DNA of 64,000 bases from Natronobeatus ordinarius (lineage in GTDB: Archaea > Halobacteriota > Halobacteria > Halobacteriales > Natrialbaceae): positions 2,108,001 to 2,172,000 of the forward strand of contig NZ_CP101456.1 of the NCBI RefSeq assembly GCF_024362485.1, written 5' to 3'. The stretch's first letter is position 1. Every line of letters begins with the position of its first letter. Shown here piece after piece: positions 36,955-49,472 of the stretch. The position numbers were made by a program, and so were the translations under genes. The notes under the pieces are model-generated. The model searched no databases, had not been told where the DNA came from, and saw nothing but the letters and a program-made list of their open reading frames with translations.

Positions 36955-38655
36955 TTAGTCGTCAGCGGGGGAGCCACCGTCGGCGGCGGCGTCTTCGGCG
37001 GACTCCATTCGCTGCATCGGTTTGGGGCTGTGACATTGGCGCACGAGCCGTTTGACGTCTTCGGGTGGATCGTTCGTCACCAGCGAGACGACGATGATCG
37101 CGATGAACGCGAGCGGGACGCCGACGAGCGCCGAGGCGAGCCCCGGCACGATCGTGGCGAGCTCCGCCGAGACGGCTCCCTCGACGCCGGTGTACATCGG
37201 AATGGCCGTATCGTTCAGGATCGCACCGAAGGAGACGACGATACCGGTGAGCATGCCGGCGAGTGCGCCTTCACGGGTGGCGTTCTCCCACCAGAGACCG
37301 AGGAAGAACACCGGGAAGAACACACAGGCGGCGATCGCGAACGACATCGCGACGAGTTCACCGATCAGCGCCGGCGGGTCGAGCGCGACGATCGTGACGA
37401 GGACGCCGATCACGAGAATCGTCGTCCGGCCGACGATCATCTGCTCGCGCTGGGTCGCGTTCTGCTTGTAGAGGTTGGTGTAGATGTCGTGTGCAGCCGC
37501 GGAAGACGCGGAGATGAACAGCCCCGCGGTTGTCGCGAGTGCGGCGGCGACCGCCCCGGCGGCGACGATGCCGACGAGCCACTCCGGCAGGTCGGCGAGC
37601 TGGGCGGCCAGTGCAACGAGTGCGTCGCTGTCGCCGGGAGGCATCTCCATGAAGGAATCCACTCCCTCGACACCCAGCGTCATGGCGGTTTCGGCACCCG
37701 GCTGTGCGGGCTCTTCGTACAGCAGGCCGCCGAAGACGGCGTAGGTGGCGGTCCCCCAGTACAGCAGACAGATGAAAAAGAGGCCCCAGACGGTCGACCA
37801 GCGGGCGGTCCGTTCGTTGTCGACCGTGTAGAAACGCACGAGGACGTGCGGGAGGCCACAGGTACCGAGGATCAGGCTGACGACCAGCGCGATCCACATG
37901 TAGAAGCTGTTGACGGCGAACGGTTCGGCGAACTCGTCGTTGAACGCGTCGATGAGTTCTGCGGTCTGCGGACCGGCCTCGAGGTACGGCAGGACCGTCG
38001 ACCAGCCCTGCGTCCAGCCGATGGCGTAGAGGCCGATGGTGAACGCGAGGATGAGGATGACGTACTGGATCGCCATGTTCTTCGTCGCACCAAGCATTCC
38101 GGAGAGGGCGACGTAGGCGATCGTGACGCCCATAAAGAGGATCACGCCGGCTTCGTAGGACAGTCCCAGGATGTACTGGGCCATCAGCCCCATCCCGCTG
38201 CCCTGACCGATCGCGTAGACGAACGCGATGACGAGCGTCGTGAACGCGGCGATCCCGCGTGCGCGGTCGGAGTAGAAGCGGTCACCGACGAAGTCGGGTG
38301 CGGTGTACTTCCCGAAGCGACGGAACTGTGCGGCCATGAAGATGAGCAGGATGAAGTAGCCCGTCGTCCAGCCGACGACGAACCCCAGTCCGTAGAACCC
38401 TGCTGTCGCGACCAGTGCGGCGACGCCGAGGTACGACGCGGCGCTCATCCAGTTCGCGCCGATCGCCATCCCATTTTCGATCGGGCCGATCGAGCGGCCG
38501 GCGACCCAGAGGTCGTCGACTGCCGCGACGCGGAAGAACCAGCCGACACCCAGGAACAGCACCATCATCGCGACGATCGTCAGCGCCGGAATGAGCTTAA
38601 AACCGGGATCGAGTGCAGTCTCGTAGCCGTTCTGTAAGAGGATCGGCTCGATCAT
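36955..38655 (-). CDS. Sodium:solute symporter, large subunit (ActP/VC_2705 type, probable acetate or small monocarboxylate)
   Basis: 566 aa with about 13 membrane spans. SSS signatures include GGWFFRVAAVDDLWVAGRSI-type N-terminus (residues about 37-56), AIGANWMSAASYLG and the Na+-site helix AAALATTAGLFISASSAAAHD. The start codon overlaps the end of the small DUF4212 subunit gene by four bases, and acs lies just upstream, which supports acetate as cargo. Confidence 0.92.
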   Translation of the reverse strand: MIEPILLQNGYETALDPGFKLIPALTIVAMMVLFLGVGWFFRVAAVDDLWVAGRSIGPIENGMAIGANWMSAASYLGVAALVATAGFYGLGFVVGWTTGYFILLIFMAAQFRRFGKYTAPDFVGDRFYSDRARGIAAFTTLVIAFVYAIGQGSGMGLMAQYILGLSYEAGVILFMGVTIAYVALSGMLGATKNMAIQYVILILAFTIGLYAIGWTQGWSTVLPYLEAGPQTAELIDAFNDEFAEPFAVNSFYMWIALVVSLILGTCGLPHVLVRFYTVDNERTARWSTVWGLFFICLLYWGTATYAVFGGLLYEEPAQPGAETAMTLGVEGVDSFMEMPPGDSDALVALAAQLADLPEWLVGIVAAGAVAAALATTAGLFISASSAAAHDIYTNLYKQNATQREQMIVGRTTILVIGVLVTIVALDPPALIGELVAMSFAIAACVFFPVFFLGLWWENATREGALAGMLTGIVVSFGAILNDTAIPMYTGVEGAVSAELATIVPGLASALVGVPLAFIAIIVVSLVTNDPPEDVKRLVRQCHSPKPMQRMESAEDAAADGGSPADD

Positions 38656-39059
38656 TGGTTACCACCGTCGGTCGCGGCTGTGGCCGTACCGGCGTCCCCT
38701 TCGGATTCGTGTGAGACGCCGTACTTGTCGTCGAGCTTGTCACGGTACCAGGCGTAGACCGCCGACAGCGCCAGCGCGGCGGCCGGTGCGACGATGGCGG
38801 TCAGGAAGAAACTGAGCGGGTAGCCACCGAGGATCCGCGTTTCGAACATATACTCCGGGGCGAAGTAACTCGCCGTCGCCGGGCCGAAGATGAACACCAG
38901 CCAGACGGTGAACAACCCGAAGATCATCTTCAGGTTGTCCCGCATGAACGGGGTCGCTGGCTTGAAAATGTTGATCTCCTCGTCCAGGTAGTCGACGGAC
39001 TGTCCGGCGTCTCCCACCGTGGCGGTTCCGCCATCGGTCTCTGCACGTTCATCTGTCAT
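38652..39059 (-). CDS. DUF4212 small subunit of sodium:solute symporter
   Basis: 135 aa. Acidic N-terminus, then NIFKPATPFMRDNLKMIFG and two membrane helices (LFTVWLVFIFGPATASYF; LSFFLTAIVAPAAALALSAV) joined by the conserved MFETRILGGYPLSF loop. Always paired with the large subunit that it overlaps here. GGAGGTG lies about ten bases before the ATG. A 17-codon frame, MSDTNSIDERGGGQDDR, begins at 39102 and ends just inside this gene and may act as a translated leader. Confidence 0.9.
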   Translation of the reverse strand: MTDERAETDGGTATVGDAGQSVDYLDEEINIFKPATPFMRDNLKMIFGLFTVWLVFIFGPATASYFAPEYMFETRILGGYPLSFFLTAIVAPAAALALSAVYAWYRDKLDDKYGVSHESEGDAGTATAATDGGNQ

Positions 39060-39127
39060 CCTGTCCACCTCCGCGTTCGTCGATCGAGTTGGTGTCACTC
39101 ATGTGTCTGTAATGATTCGTTTTTCGT

Positions 39128-41113
<1,986 letters not shown>

Positions 41114-41138
41114 GGTATGCAACTCCAAGTGGCATGTG

Positions 41139-41148
41139 CATAGTAAAC
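41139..41148 (-). promoter_or_regulatory. Probable TATA element of acs
   Basis: On the minus strand GTTTACTATG stands about 30 bases before the acs ATG, in a locally AT-rich stretch, fitting a near-leaderless transcript for the acetate cluster. Confidence 0.45.
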
Positions 41149-41446
41149 ACCGAATCTAGGTGTGCAAAACGAGCGCAAATTTTGACGGAGAACGCGTAAA
41201 TTCCAGTCTCTGGCCTGCAGATATATGGTCTCGATCGGTACAGTTCGCCGTAGCTCTAGAGGCGGACCGCACCGGACGGCTGAAACTCACGGGGTAGCCG
41301 GGGGGGTGGACCGGCGGACGAGTTACCCACTCTAGATGATTAGTATCGGCGATCGTCGGCGGCTAGCCGGTCGATTCGGGCTCGAGTCCGTGACGTCGAT
41401 CGTGACGGACCGTGGTCGTCCCCTCGAAACCGGTACCGGTGGACCG
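41149..41446. other. Intergenic region between acs and the Bat-like regulator gene, four CTAG sites
   Basis: No ORF with good codon bias. The region holds an imperfect palindrome at 41396-41420 (GTCCGT, ACG, loop TCGAT, CGT, ACGGAC) just downstream of the regulator's stop, possibly a terminator hairpin, and the 12-base palindrome ACCGGTACCGGT nearby. Four CTAG tetranucleotides occur here although this motif is rare in the window. Confidence 0.45.
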
Positions 41447-43645
41447 TCACTCGCCGCCGCGTGCTGCGTCGTCGACCGACGACTCGTCGAAGAACGTTCG
41501 GAGCAGCTCGTGCTGGGCCTTTCGCAGGTGGTTGTGAAGTGTCGGCGAGGAGATGTCCATCGCGTCCGCGATCTCCTCGGCCGTACTCTCCCGGGGCCAG
41601 TCGTAGTAGCCGCCGAAGTACGCAGCCCGGAGGGCCGCCTCCTGGCGGTCCGTGAGCCGCTCTTCGAGCCCCGCACGGAACTCCCGTGCGGTCTGGACGG
41701 AGCGCTCGACCTCGCGCTTGCCAACGAGCTCCGAGCCCGGAAACTGCGAACGGAGGCCGTCGACAATCGTTCGGAGGTCGGCGTCGGCCGCACACTCGGC
41801 GACGATCGTCGCCTCGCCCCCCTCGACGATGGTCTCGAGGACGGTCGCCCCGTACTCTGTGAGCGTGAGCGTCGGCGAGGAGCCGTCGACGACGAACTCG
41901 ACACGATAGCCCGCTTCGTAGCTCTCGATCAGCCGGGCGTCTTCGATTCCCGGATCGTCCTCGGCGAGTTCGAAGACGTCGCCGGGCGAGGCGCCGCCGA
42001 GACGGACGTAGTAGAGGTGTTTCGACTCCGAGATCGGAACGAGTGAATCGAGTTCGAACCGGCAGGCGAGCCGGTCGGTGGCGTCGACGAAAAACGACCG
42101 GTCGTCGGTACAGACGAACTCGAGTTCGACCACCGTATCCGACAGCAACAGGTTGCGCCGTCTGACGGCAGCGATGGCGTGACCGACCTGTCGACCGATC
42201 GTCTCGAGCCACTCGCGTTCGACGTCGTCGAACGCGTCGGGACGCGTGGATCCGATCCGGAGCGTCCCGTACACCGTCTCCCCGGAGACAATGGGAACCG
42301 TCGCGACCGCGCCAGCGAACCGACCGCCGTTCGGGAGGTCGACGGACACGTCGCGGTCGACCGAACTCGCCGTCGCCGGCTCGTCGCTCGACTCGTCGTG
42401 CTCGGCAGTGTCCAGTGACGAGGCGAGCGCGTCGACGTCGTCGGGCTCGAGCCCGCCCACCGCCCGCCACTCGAGGTGGCGACTCGAGAGCGTCCGTCGG
42501 TCGATCCAGGCGAACGAGTAGGCGTCTCCTTCGGCGAGCGTCGTACTGACGTCGGTCTCGATCTCTTCGTGGGTCGACGCCTCGAGCAGCGCGTTCGTGA
42601 CGTCCCGGTGGAGATCAACGAGCGAGACGCCCGCGGATTCGTCGCTCGTCGGCTGGGTCGACTCGAGGTGCTCGTAGAACTCGGTGACGTCGAAGACGAG
42701 GACGGCGAATCCGCGGTGACGACCGTCCTCGTCGCGGACGGGCGCGATGTGCTCGCTCGCGAAAAAGGTCGAGCCGTCGTTTCTGACGCGCCAGCCGTCG
42801 TCCTCGACGCCGGACCCCGCAGCCGCCGCCCGCAGGGTTCGTTCCGGGACGCCGCGTTCGACGTCTTCGTCGGTGTAAAACGTCGAGACGTGCGTGCCGA
42901 GAATTTCGCCGGCCCGGTAGCCGAACGTCGCCGCAGCGCCGCGGTTCCACCGGTCGACGTATCCCTCCTCGTCGAGGCGAACCAGCGCACACCGCTCGGT
43001 CGCGGTCAACAGCGATCTGATCACGGTGTCGTCGTCGACCTCGGTCGGTTCGGCCGGTGCTGTCTCGGGTCGTTCGACCGGCTCGAACGCGTCGACGATC
43101 GTCCCTTCGGTCGGCGCCGGCAGGTACGGCTCGAGTCCTTCGAAGCTGTGCCAGCCGCCGACGGCTTTCACCACCCGTGGGTTGACGTCGTGTTCGACGA
43201 GGGCCGTGTACGCGAAAAATCGCCGGAGGTCACTGCTCGAGACCGCCGCGAGCGACGGGTCGGTTCGCAGGTCGGCAGCCCGGTCGGCGACTTCCGAGAC
43301 GAGCATCTGGAGGCGACGTGGCGTAACGGGGAAGATCCGGTCGTCGTCGCCGATGGCGTTGCTCCGGACGTACCGGCGGAGTTCGCGTTCGACTCGGGTC
43401 GGCAGGTACGCCGTTCGGTCGATCGCGTCGGTCTCGTCGGCCGGAACGGTGAGCAGGTAGCGAAGCGGATCGACCTGTACCCGCCTCACGTCACCTGGAC
43501 GAAGTCGGGACAGTTCCGCCGGTCGAAGGCCGACCTCGCCGGCGAGTCGAACGACGAGCGCCTCCCGGTACGTCGCCGCCGCGTCGAGGAGCGCCTCGTA
43601 CTGGGTTCGTGAGAGGATGTCTGGCGTTGTTTCCTCGACGCTCAT
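41447..43645 (-). CDS. Bat-like transcription regulator: integrase-like, PAS, GAF, HTH-10
   Basis: 732 aa. Residues 5-178 resemble the catalytic domain of tyrosine recombinases (VGLRPAELSRL with Arg41; SSSDLRRFFAYTAL with Arg141; GGWHSFEGLEPYL with His166 and Tyr174) but Ser138 replaces the HxxR histidine. Next come a PAS domain (about 205-325, CALVRLDEEGYVDRWNRG), a GAF-like sensor (about 345-510), a Bat-type domain and a C-terminal HTH-10 (LTDRQEAALRAAYFGGYYDW...LHNHLRKAQHELL). Proteins of this class, such as bacterio-opsin activator, sense redox or light and activate genes. Lying between two acs genes on the same strand, it may control acetate metabolism (inference). Confidence 0.88.
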   Translation of the reverse strand: MSVEETTPDILSRTQYEALLDAAATYREALVVRLAGEVGLRPAELSRLRPGDVRRVQVDPLRYLLTVPADETDAIDRTAYLPTRVERELRRYVRSNAIGDDDRIFPVTPRRLQMLVSEVADRAADLRTDPSLAAVSSSDLRRFFAYTALVEHDVNPRVVKAVGGWHSFEGLEPYLPAPTEGTIVDAFEPVERPETAPAEPTEVDDDTVIRSLLTATERCALVRLDEEGYVDRWNRGAAATFGYRAGEILGTHVSTFYTDEDVERGVPERTLRAAAAGSGVEDDGWRVRNDGSTFFASEHIAPVRDEDGRHRGFAVLVFDVTEFYEHLESTQPTSDESAGVSLVDLHRDVTNALLEASTHEEIETDVSTTLAEGDAYSFAWIDRRTLSSRHLEWRAVGGLEPDDVDALASSLDTAEHDESSDEPATASSVDRDVSVDLPNGGRFAGAVATVPIVSGETVYGTLRIGSTRPDAFDDVEREWLETIGRQVGHAIAAVRRRNLLLSDTVVELEFVCTDDRSFFVDATDRLACRFELDSLVPISESKHLYYVRLGGASPGDVFELAEDDPGIEDARLIESYEAGYRVEFVVDGSSPTLTLTEYGATVLETIVEGGEATIVAECAADADLRTIVDGLRSQFPGSELVGKREVERSVQTAREFRAGLEERLTDRQEAALRAAYFGGYYDWPRESTAEEIADAMDISSPTLHNHLRKAQHELLRTFFDESSVDDAARGGE

Positions 43646-43811
43646 ACTTCGCGCTTTCCGACGGCGCGAATGAAAGTATCTCTTACGGTCGACTCCATAT
43701 TCCCCGTCGGCCCGCTTCGGCGAAAGCAGGCGCAGGCGGTTCACTTTGGGGAAACAGGGAGCCCTGGTTTCGCATCAGTTGTAAGCGCGAAACCCGGCGC
43801 AGGCGGTCCGG

Positions 43812-45782
<1,971 letters not shown>

Positions 45783-46039
45783 ACTCTCGTATGGGGGCAA
45801 GGTACTGAGACGAATAAACGTTCCTCACGCGGGGTCGTCGAGACGGGTGGCGACGAGGATCGCCCGGAGTTCGTCGGCAATAAATTCGTCAATCGTCGAG
45901 CCATCCGCCGGTCGAATTATCGCGTCGCTCGCGAAGCGTCACCATCCGCAGGCGAGTCCGTGGCCGTACGCCATGAAACTCGGATCGACCAGTCGGTGGC
46001 TCGTACACAGGTCCGAACGAGAACGGAGCGGACTCGACG

Positions 46040-46288
46040 CTAGATGTGGTCCTGTTCTTTCAGTTCCTCGATGACCTCGTCGACGAACTCGTCGACGCTC
46101 TCGTACGGGAAGTCCCCGGAGAGCTTGGTGTTCAGCTCCATCGCCGTCATCGAGAAGTCGCCCGACTCGAACGTCGTTCCCGGCCCGTTCGGCAAGGCGG
46201 GAACGAGGTCCATCGGACTCGAGATTGGGTAGTCTGCGCCTTCGAACGCCTCGGTGAACTGCTCGCGGAGTTCCGCTTCATCTGCCAT
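46040..46288 (-). CDS. MTH865 family protein
   Basis: 82 aa. The block GADYPISSPMDLVPALPNGP, then SGDFSMTAMELNTKL and the ending DFPYESVDEFVDEVIEELKE, match the MTH865 family of small all-helical proteins (EF-hand-like fold, unknown function) found across archaea. Minus-strand TTTATTATTTA about 25 bases upstream of the ATG is a clear TATA region, so the transcript is nearly leaderless. Confidence 0.88.
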   Translation of the reverse strand: MADEAELREQFTEAFEGADYPISSPMDLVPALPNGPGTTFESGDFSMTAMELNTKLSGDFPYESVDEFVDEVIEELKEQDHI

Positions 46289-46482
46289 AGCGACTACCCC
46301 TTCAGGCGGGTAAATAATAAATTTTGAGGTAGTTGATGCCGGTCGTCAACCGACGACCACCGTCGTCGACGTCCGCTCCGGCGCCCACGAGTCACCCCGG
46401 CAGTCGTCCGCGCCCGTTGAACGATCACTCCCGTGACCAGTATCCGTAACAGTCATTGTTCAGGAGCGACGTGTTCGAGGAC

Positions 46483-46881
46483 ATGGCAAAGGATACCGTC
46501 AGGTACCCGGACGACGTCGTCGACGCGATCGACGCGCTCGTCGAAGACGGTATGTTCGAGAGCAAGTCGGAGTTCTACCGCTTCTCCGCCGAGTACGTCC
46601 TCACGCTCATCAACACGGACCACGAACCGGAGACGTTCAACTTCGACGAGATCAAAGCCGAGCTGAACATCGACGAGAACGCGTACGGAGAACTGGGTGC
46701 CGACGGCGGGACCTTCTTCCTCGACGCCGTCATCACCGTCCGCAAACACGGGCTCCGTGGCAACTACGAGGCCGCAGAACGGTTCATCGACACGCACTAC
46801 GAACCGAGCGACCAGGAGTGTCTCATCCTCGAGGAACTGCTCGGAACCTACCGCCACGCCACCGACGGCAGTTCGGCGTGA
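46483..46881 (+). CDS. Ribbon-helix-helix regulator with C-terminal extension
   Basis: 132 aa. Residues 1-45, MAKDTVRYPDDVVDAIDALV then GMFESKSEFYRFSAEYVL, form an RHH/CopG-type DNA-binding unit. The longer C-terminal part (GTFFLDAVITVRKHGLRGNY, ERFIDTHY, LEELLGTYRH) looks helical and may be an effector or oligomer domain. Standalone on the plus strand. A longer in-frame start exists, but the ATG giving MAKDTVRYP begins right at the ribbon. Confidence 0.82.
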   Translation: MAKDTVRYPDDVVDAIDALVEDGMFESKSEFYRFSAEYVLTLINTDHEPETFNFDEIKAELNIDENAYGELGADGGTFFLDAVITVRKHGLRGNYEAAERFIDTHYEPSDQECLILEELLGTYRHATDGSSA

Positions 46882-47049
46882 CGTGGCCGACGGCAGTGCG
46901 GGAATATTCGATGGCTGAGGGACACGGATCCCGGATGACGGCACGCGCGAGGAACGTACTTCACCGTGGCGGGAAAACGGCACAACCGATGAGCCGAACG
47001 TATACGGGTCCAGACTCCCACGCATTCAGACCGAACGTGGAGGGAAGAC

Positions 47050-48084
47050 ATGGACAGTGATCCCATCGACCTCGAGTGGGAGCCGCCCGAAGCGTGGCCC
47101 CGAATTCGAACGATCGACGCCCACACCGGCGGCGAGCCGTTCCGGATCGTGACCGACGGTTTCCCGCCGATCGAGGGGGAGACGATCCTCGAGAAGCGAC
47201 GCTACGCCCGCGAGTACCTGGATCACCTGCGGACGGGGCTGCTGTGGGAACCCCGCGGCCACGCGGACATGTACGGCGCGTTGCTCGTCGAGCCGAGCCA
47301 CCCCGACGCCGACGTCGGCGTGTTGTTCACCCACAACGAGGGCTACAGCACGATGTGTGGCCACGGCATCATCGCCCTCGGTACCGTGCTTCCCGAAGCC
47401 GGGGTCGTCGATCCGGACGCCGAATCGCTGACGATCGAGACCCCTGCGGGGCTGGTGACCGCCCGGCCGGAGTGGGAAGCGGGCCGCGTCGCCCGCGTCG
47501 CGTTCGAGAACGTCCCGTCGTTCGTCTACGCGCGCGAGCAGACGGTCTCGGTCCCCGACGTCGGCGAGGTGACCGTCGACGTCGCCTTCGGCGGCGCGTT
47601 CTACGCCTTCTGTAACGCCGAGTCGGTCGATCTCTCCCTCGACGCGTCGGGCTACCGGCGAGCGATCGACCTCGGCCGACAGATCAAACGCGCCGTCGCC
47701 GACGCGCTCGAGATCACCCACCCCGCCGAGGACGACCTGAGCTTCCTCTACGGGACGATCTTCACCGGCCCGCCCGAGGGCGACGCCGACAGCCGGAACG
47801 TCTGCGTGTTCGCCGACGGCGAGGTCGACCGCTGTCCCACGGGAACGGGCGTGAGCGCTCGCCTCGCGCGCCGGCGGATGAACGGCTCGCTCGAGCCCGG
47901 CGAGCCGTTCGTCGTCGAGAGCATCGTCGGCTCGACGTTCACGGGACGGGTCGTCGACGACGCGACGTTCGAGGGCCACGACGCCGTGATTCCCGAGGTG
48001 ATCGGCAGCGCCCACGTCGTCGGACGGAACGAGTTGCTGCTCGATCCGGACGATCCGTTCGCCGAGGGCTTTTTCCTCCGGTGA
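47050..48084 (+). CDS. Proline racemase family protein (proline racemase or hydroxyproline epimerase)
   Basis: 344 aa. Both catalytic cysteines are retained: the first in YSTMCGHGIIALG, the second in VDRCPTGTGVSAR. Having both favours a racemase/epimerase over trans-3-hydroxyproline dehydratase, in which the second position is not Cys. IDAHTGGEPFRIV and RGHADMYGALL are other family blocks. A GGAGGG ribosome binding site is seven bases before ATG. 65 bases before the Trm5 gene. Confidence 0.9.
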   Translation: MDSDPIDLEWEPPEAWPRIRTIDAHTGGEPFRIVTDGFPPIEGETILEKRRYAREYLDHLRTGLLWEPRGHADMYGALLVEPSHPDADVGVLFTHNEGYSTMCGHGIIALGTVLPEAGVVDPDAESLTIETPAGLVTARPEWEAGRVARVAFENVPSFVYAREQTVSVPDVGEVTVDVAFGGAFYAFCNAESVDLSLDASGYRRAIDLGRQIKRAVADALEITHPAEDDLSFLYGTIFTGPPEGDADSRNVCVFADGEVDRCPTGTGVSARLARRRMNGSLEPGEPFVVESIVGSTFTGRVVDDATFEGHDAVIPEVIGSAHVVGRNELLLDPDDPFAEGFFLR

Positions 48085-48149
48085 CAGCCGCCGGGCACCG
48101 GGGCCCGGAAAAACGTCAGCGTTACGGCCACCCCGCGAGGAGTGCCCGT

Positions 48150-49130
48150 ATGGACGTCCCGTGCGTTCGCGTGCCGCGCGAGGAAGGCGAGACGACGCGT
48201 CGCGAACTCGCCGACGCGGACCTGATCGCCGACGAGTTCGAGATCACCGTCGCCGAGGGCTGGCTCTACATCCCCGTCACCGACCCCGGCGCGGTTCCAG
48301 GCCACCTCGAAGTCGTCTCCTACGAGGTCCCCGAACGCGAGACCCTGACGACGCCCGCCGACGTGCTCGGCGAGGAGCTCTCCTACGAGCGGCTGGGCGA
48401 CGTCGTTCTCCTCGACGAGGACGCCGACGAGCGCGCACTCGAACTCGCCGAGGCCATCCTCGAGTCGGACCTTCCCGTCGAGGCCGTCCTCAACAAGGCA
48501 TCGAAGATCAAAGGCGAAACGCGCGTGCGAGACTGGGAGGTGCTCGCGGGCGACGGCACCGAGACCGTCCACCGCGAGTACGGCTGTGAGTTTCTCCTCG
48601 ACCTCGCCGAAGTCTACTTCTCGCCGCGGCTCGCGACCGAACGTCACCGCGTGGCCGAGCAAGTCGAGGCCGACGAGCGGGCGTTCGACATGTTCGCCGG
48701 CGTCGGGCCGTTCGTGATCCCGTTCGCGAACCGCGGCGCCGAGTGCGTCGGCGTCGACGTCAACGAGCGTGCGATCGCGTACCTCGAGGAAAATGCCCGC
48801 CGCAACGGCGTCACCGACCGGATCACCGCCATCTGCGACGACGTCCGCGCCGTTGCCCCCGACTACGAAGGCTGGGCCGACCGCATCGTGATGAACCTCC
48901 CCCACAGCGCCGATGCCTTCCTCGAGTCGGCCGTCACGGTCGCCGGCGACGACTGCGTACTCCACTACTACGACATCCAGCACGAGGACGACCCCTACGG
49001 CCCCGGGGAGCGCGCGATCCGCGAGGCTGCCGGATCGGCGTACGAGGTATCCGTCGAAACCCGCCGAACCGTCCGCTCGTACGCCCCCCACGAACTGAAC
49101 GTCTGTCTCGACGTCCGACTCGAGCGGTGA
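48150..49130 (+). CDS. tRNA (guanine(37)-N1)-methyltransferase, Trm5 family
   Basis: 326 aa. Residues 1-95 form a D1-like part, then ETVHREYGCEFLLDLAEVYF, SPRLATERHRVAE, SAM-binding DMFAGVGPFVIPFANRG, and the catalytic NLPHSADAFLE, all Trm5 hallmarks. Methylates N1 of G37 next to the anticodon (and in some archaea works in wybutosine-type modification), preventing frameshifts. The GC-rich leader has no clear promoter, so it may be read from the racemase gene. Confidence 0.92.
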   Translation: MDVPCVRVPREEGETTRRELADADLIADEFEITVAEGWLYIPVTDPGAVPGHLEVVSYEVPERETLTTPADVLGEELSYERLGDVVLLDEDADERALELAEAILESDLPVEAVLNKASKIKGETRVRDWEVLAGDGTETVHREYGCEFLLDLAEVYFSPRLATERHRVAEQVEADERAFDMFAGVGPFVIPFANRGAECVGVDVNERAIAYLEENARRNGVTDRITAICDDVRAVAPDYEGWADRIVMNLPHSADAFLESAVTVAGDDCVLHYYDIQHEDDPYGPGERAIREAAGSAYEVSVETRRTVRSYAPHELNVCLDVRLER

Positions 49131-49386
49131 CTCGACGGGGTGATTCTCCCGTGTTCGTTCTGTGATTCGAGAGGGCGGTTGCTGTCGTTGCTCGCGCAGC
49201 CCCGGTTTCGAACGCGCTGTTAGAAATTCGACACGCAGCCGTAACGACGACCGTGAACACGTACGGTCCGGGGCCACCGCTCGAGACAGCAATGTCGGTC
49301 GAGAGACATCGAAACGGCCACTGCGAATCGGTTTCCTGGACGGAACCACAGGGCGCGTTCGCAACCGGCCTGGTGTGGCCACGTGG

Positions 49387-49454
49387 GTTACCATATGGTA
49401 ACTTCGCAGTTACTATTTAGTAATCTGGGGAAAAGTAGGTAATTTTATAATTAC
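49387..49454 (+). promoter_or_regulatory. Three stacked palindromes over the promoter of the propeller gene
   Basis: GTTACCATATGGTAAC (49387-49402) is a perfect 16-base palindrome. TTACTATTTAGTAA (49410-49423) is a perfect inverted repeat matching the first at 12 of 16 positions when aligned as GTTACTATTTAGTAAT; their centres are 22 bases apart, about two helical turns. GTAATTTTATAATTAC (49439-49454) is a third inverted repeat containing the TATA box (TTTATAAT), centred 26 bases before the ATG, so the gene is leaderless. The layout fits a dimeric repressor or activator binding upstream of and over the promoter. Confidence 0.7.
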
Positions 49455-49472
49455 GGGTTGGAATCGGAACGC

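Noticed and set aside
37030-38637. 535-codon plus-strand frame antisense to the sodium:solute symporter
   Set aside because: Composition is unlike a folded protein and it mirrors the symporter's third-position GC bias.
41462-43645. Active integrase marking a mobile island
   Set aside because: The recombinase-like domain is fused to PAS, GAF and HTH-10 domains and lacks the HxxR histidine, and there are no flanking att repeats, so it is read as a regulator.
43690-43811. Pair of GGCGCAGGCGGT copies and a short imperfect hairpin between the regulator and second acs
   Set aside because: Two 12-base copies 71 bases apart in GC-rich DNA are too short to support a named element.
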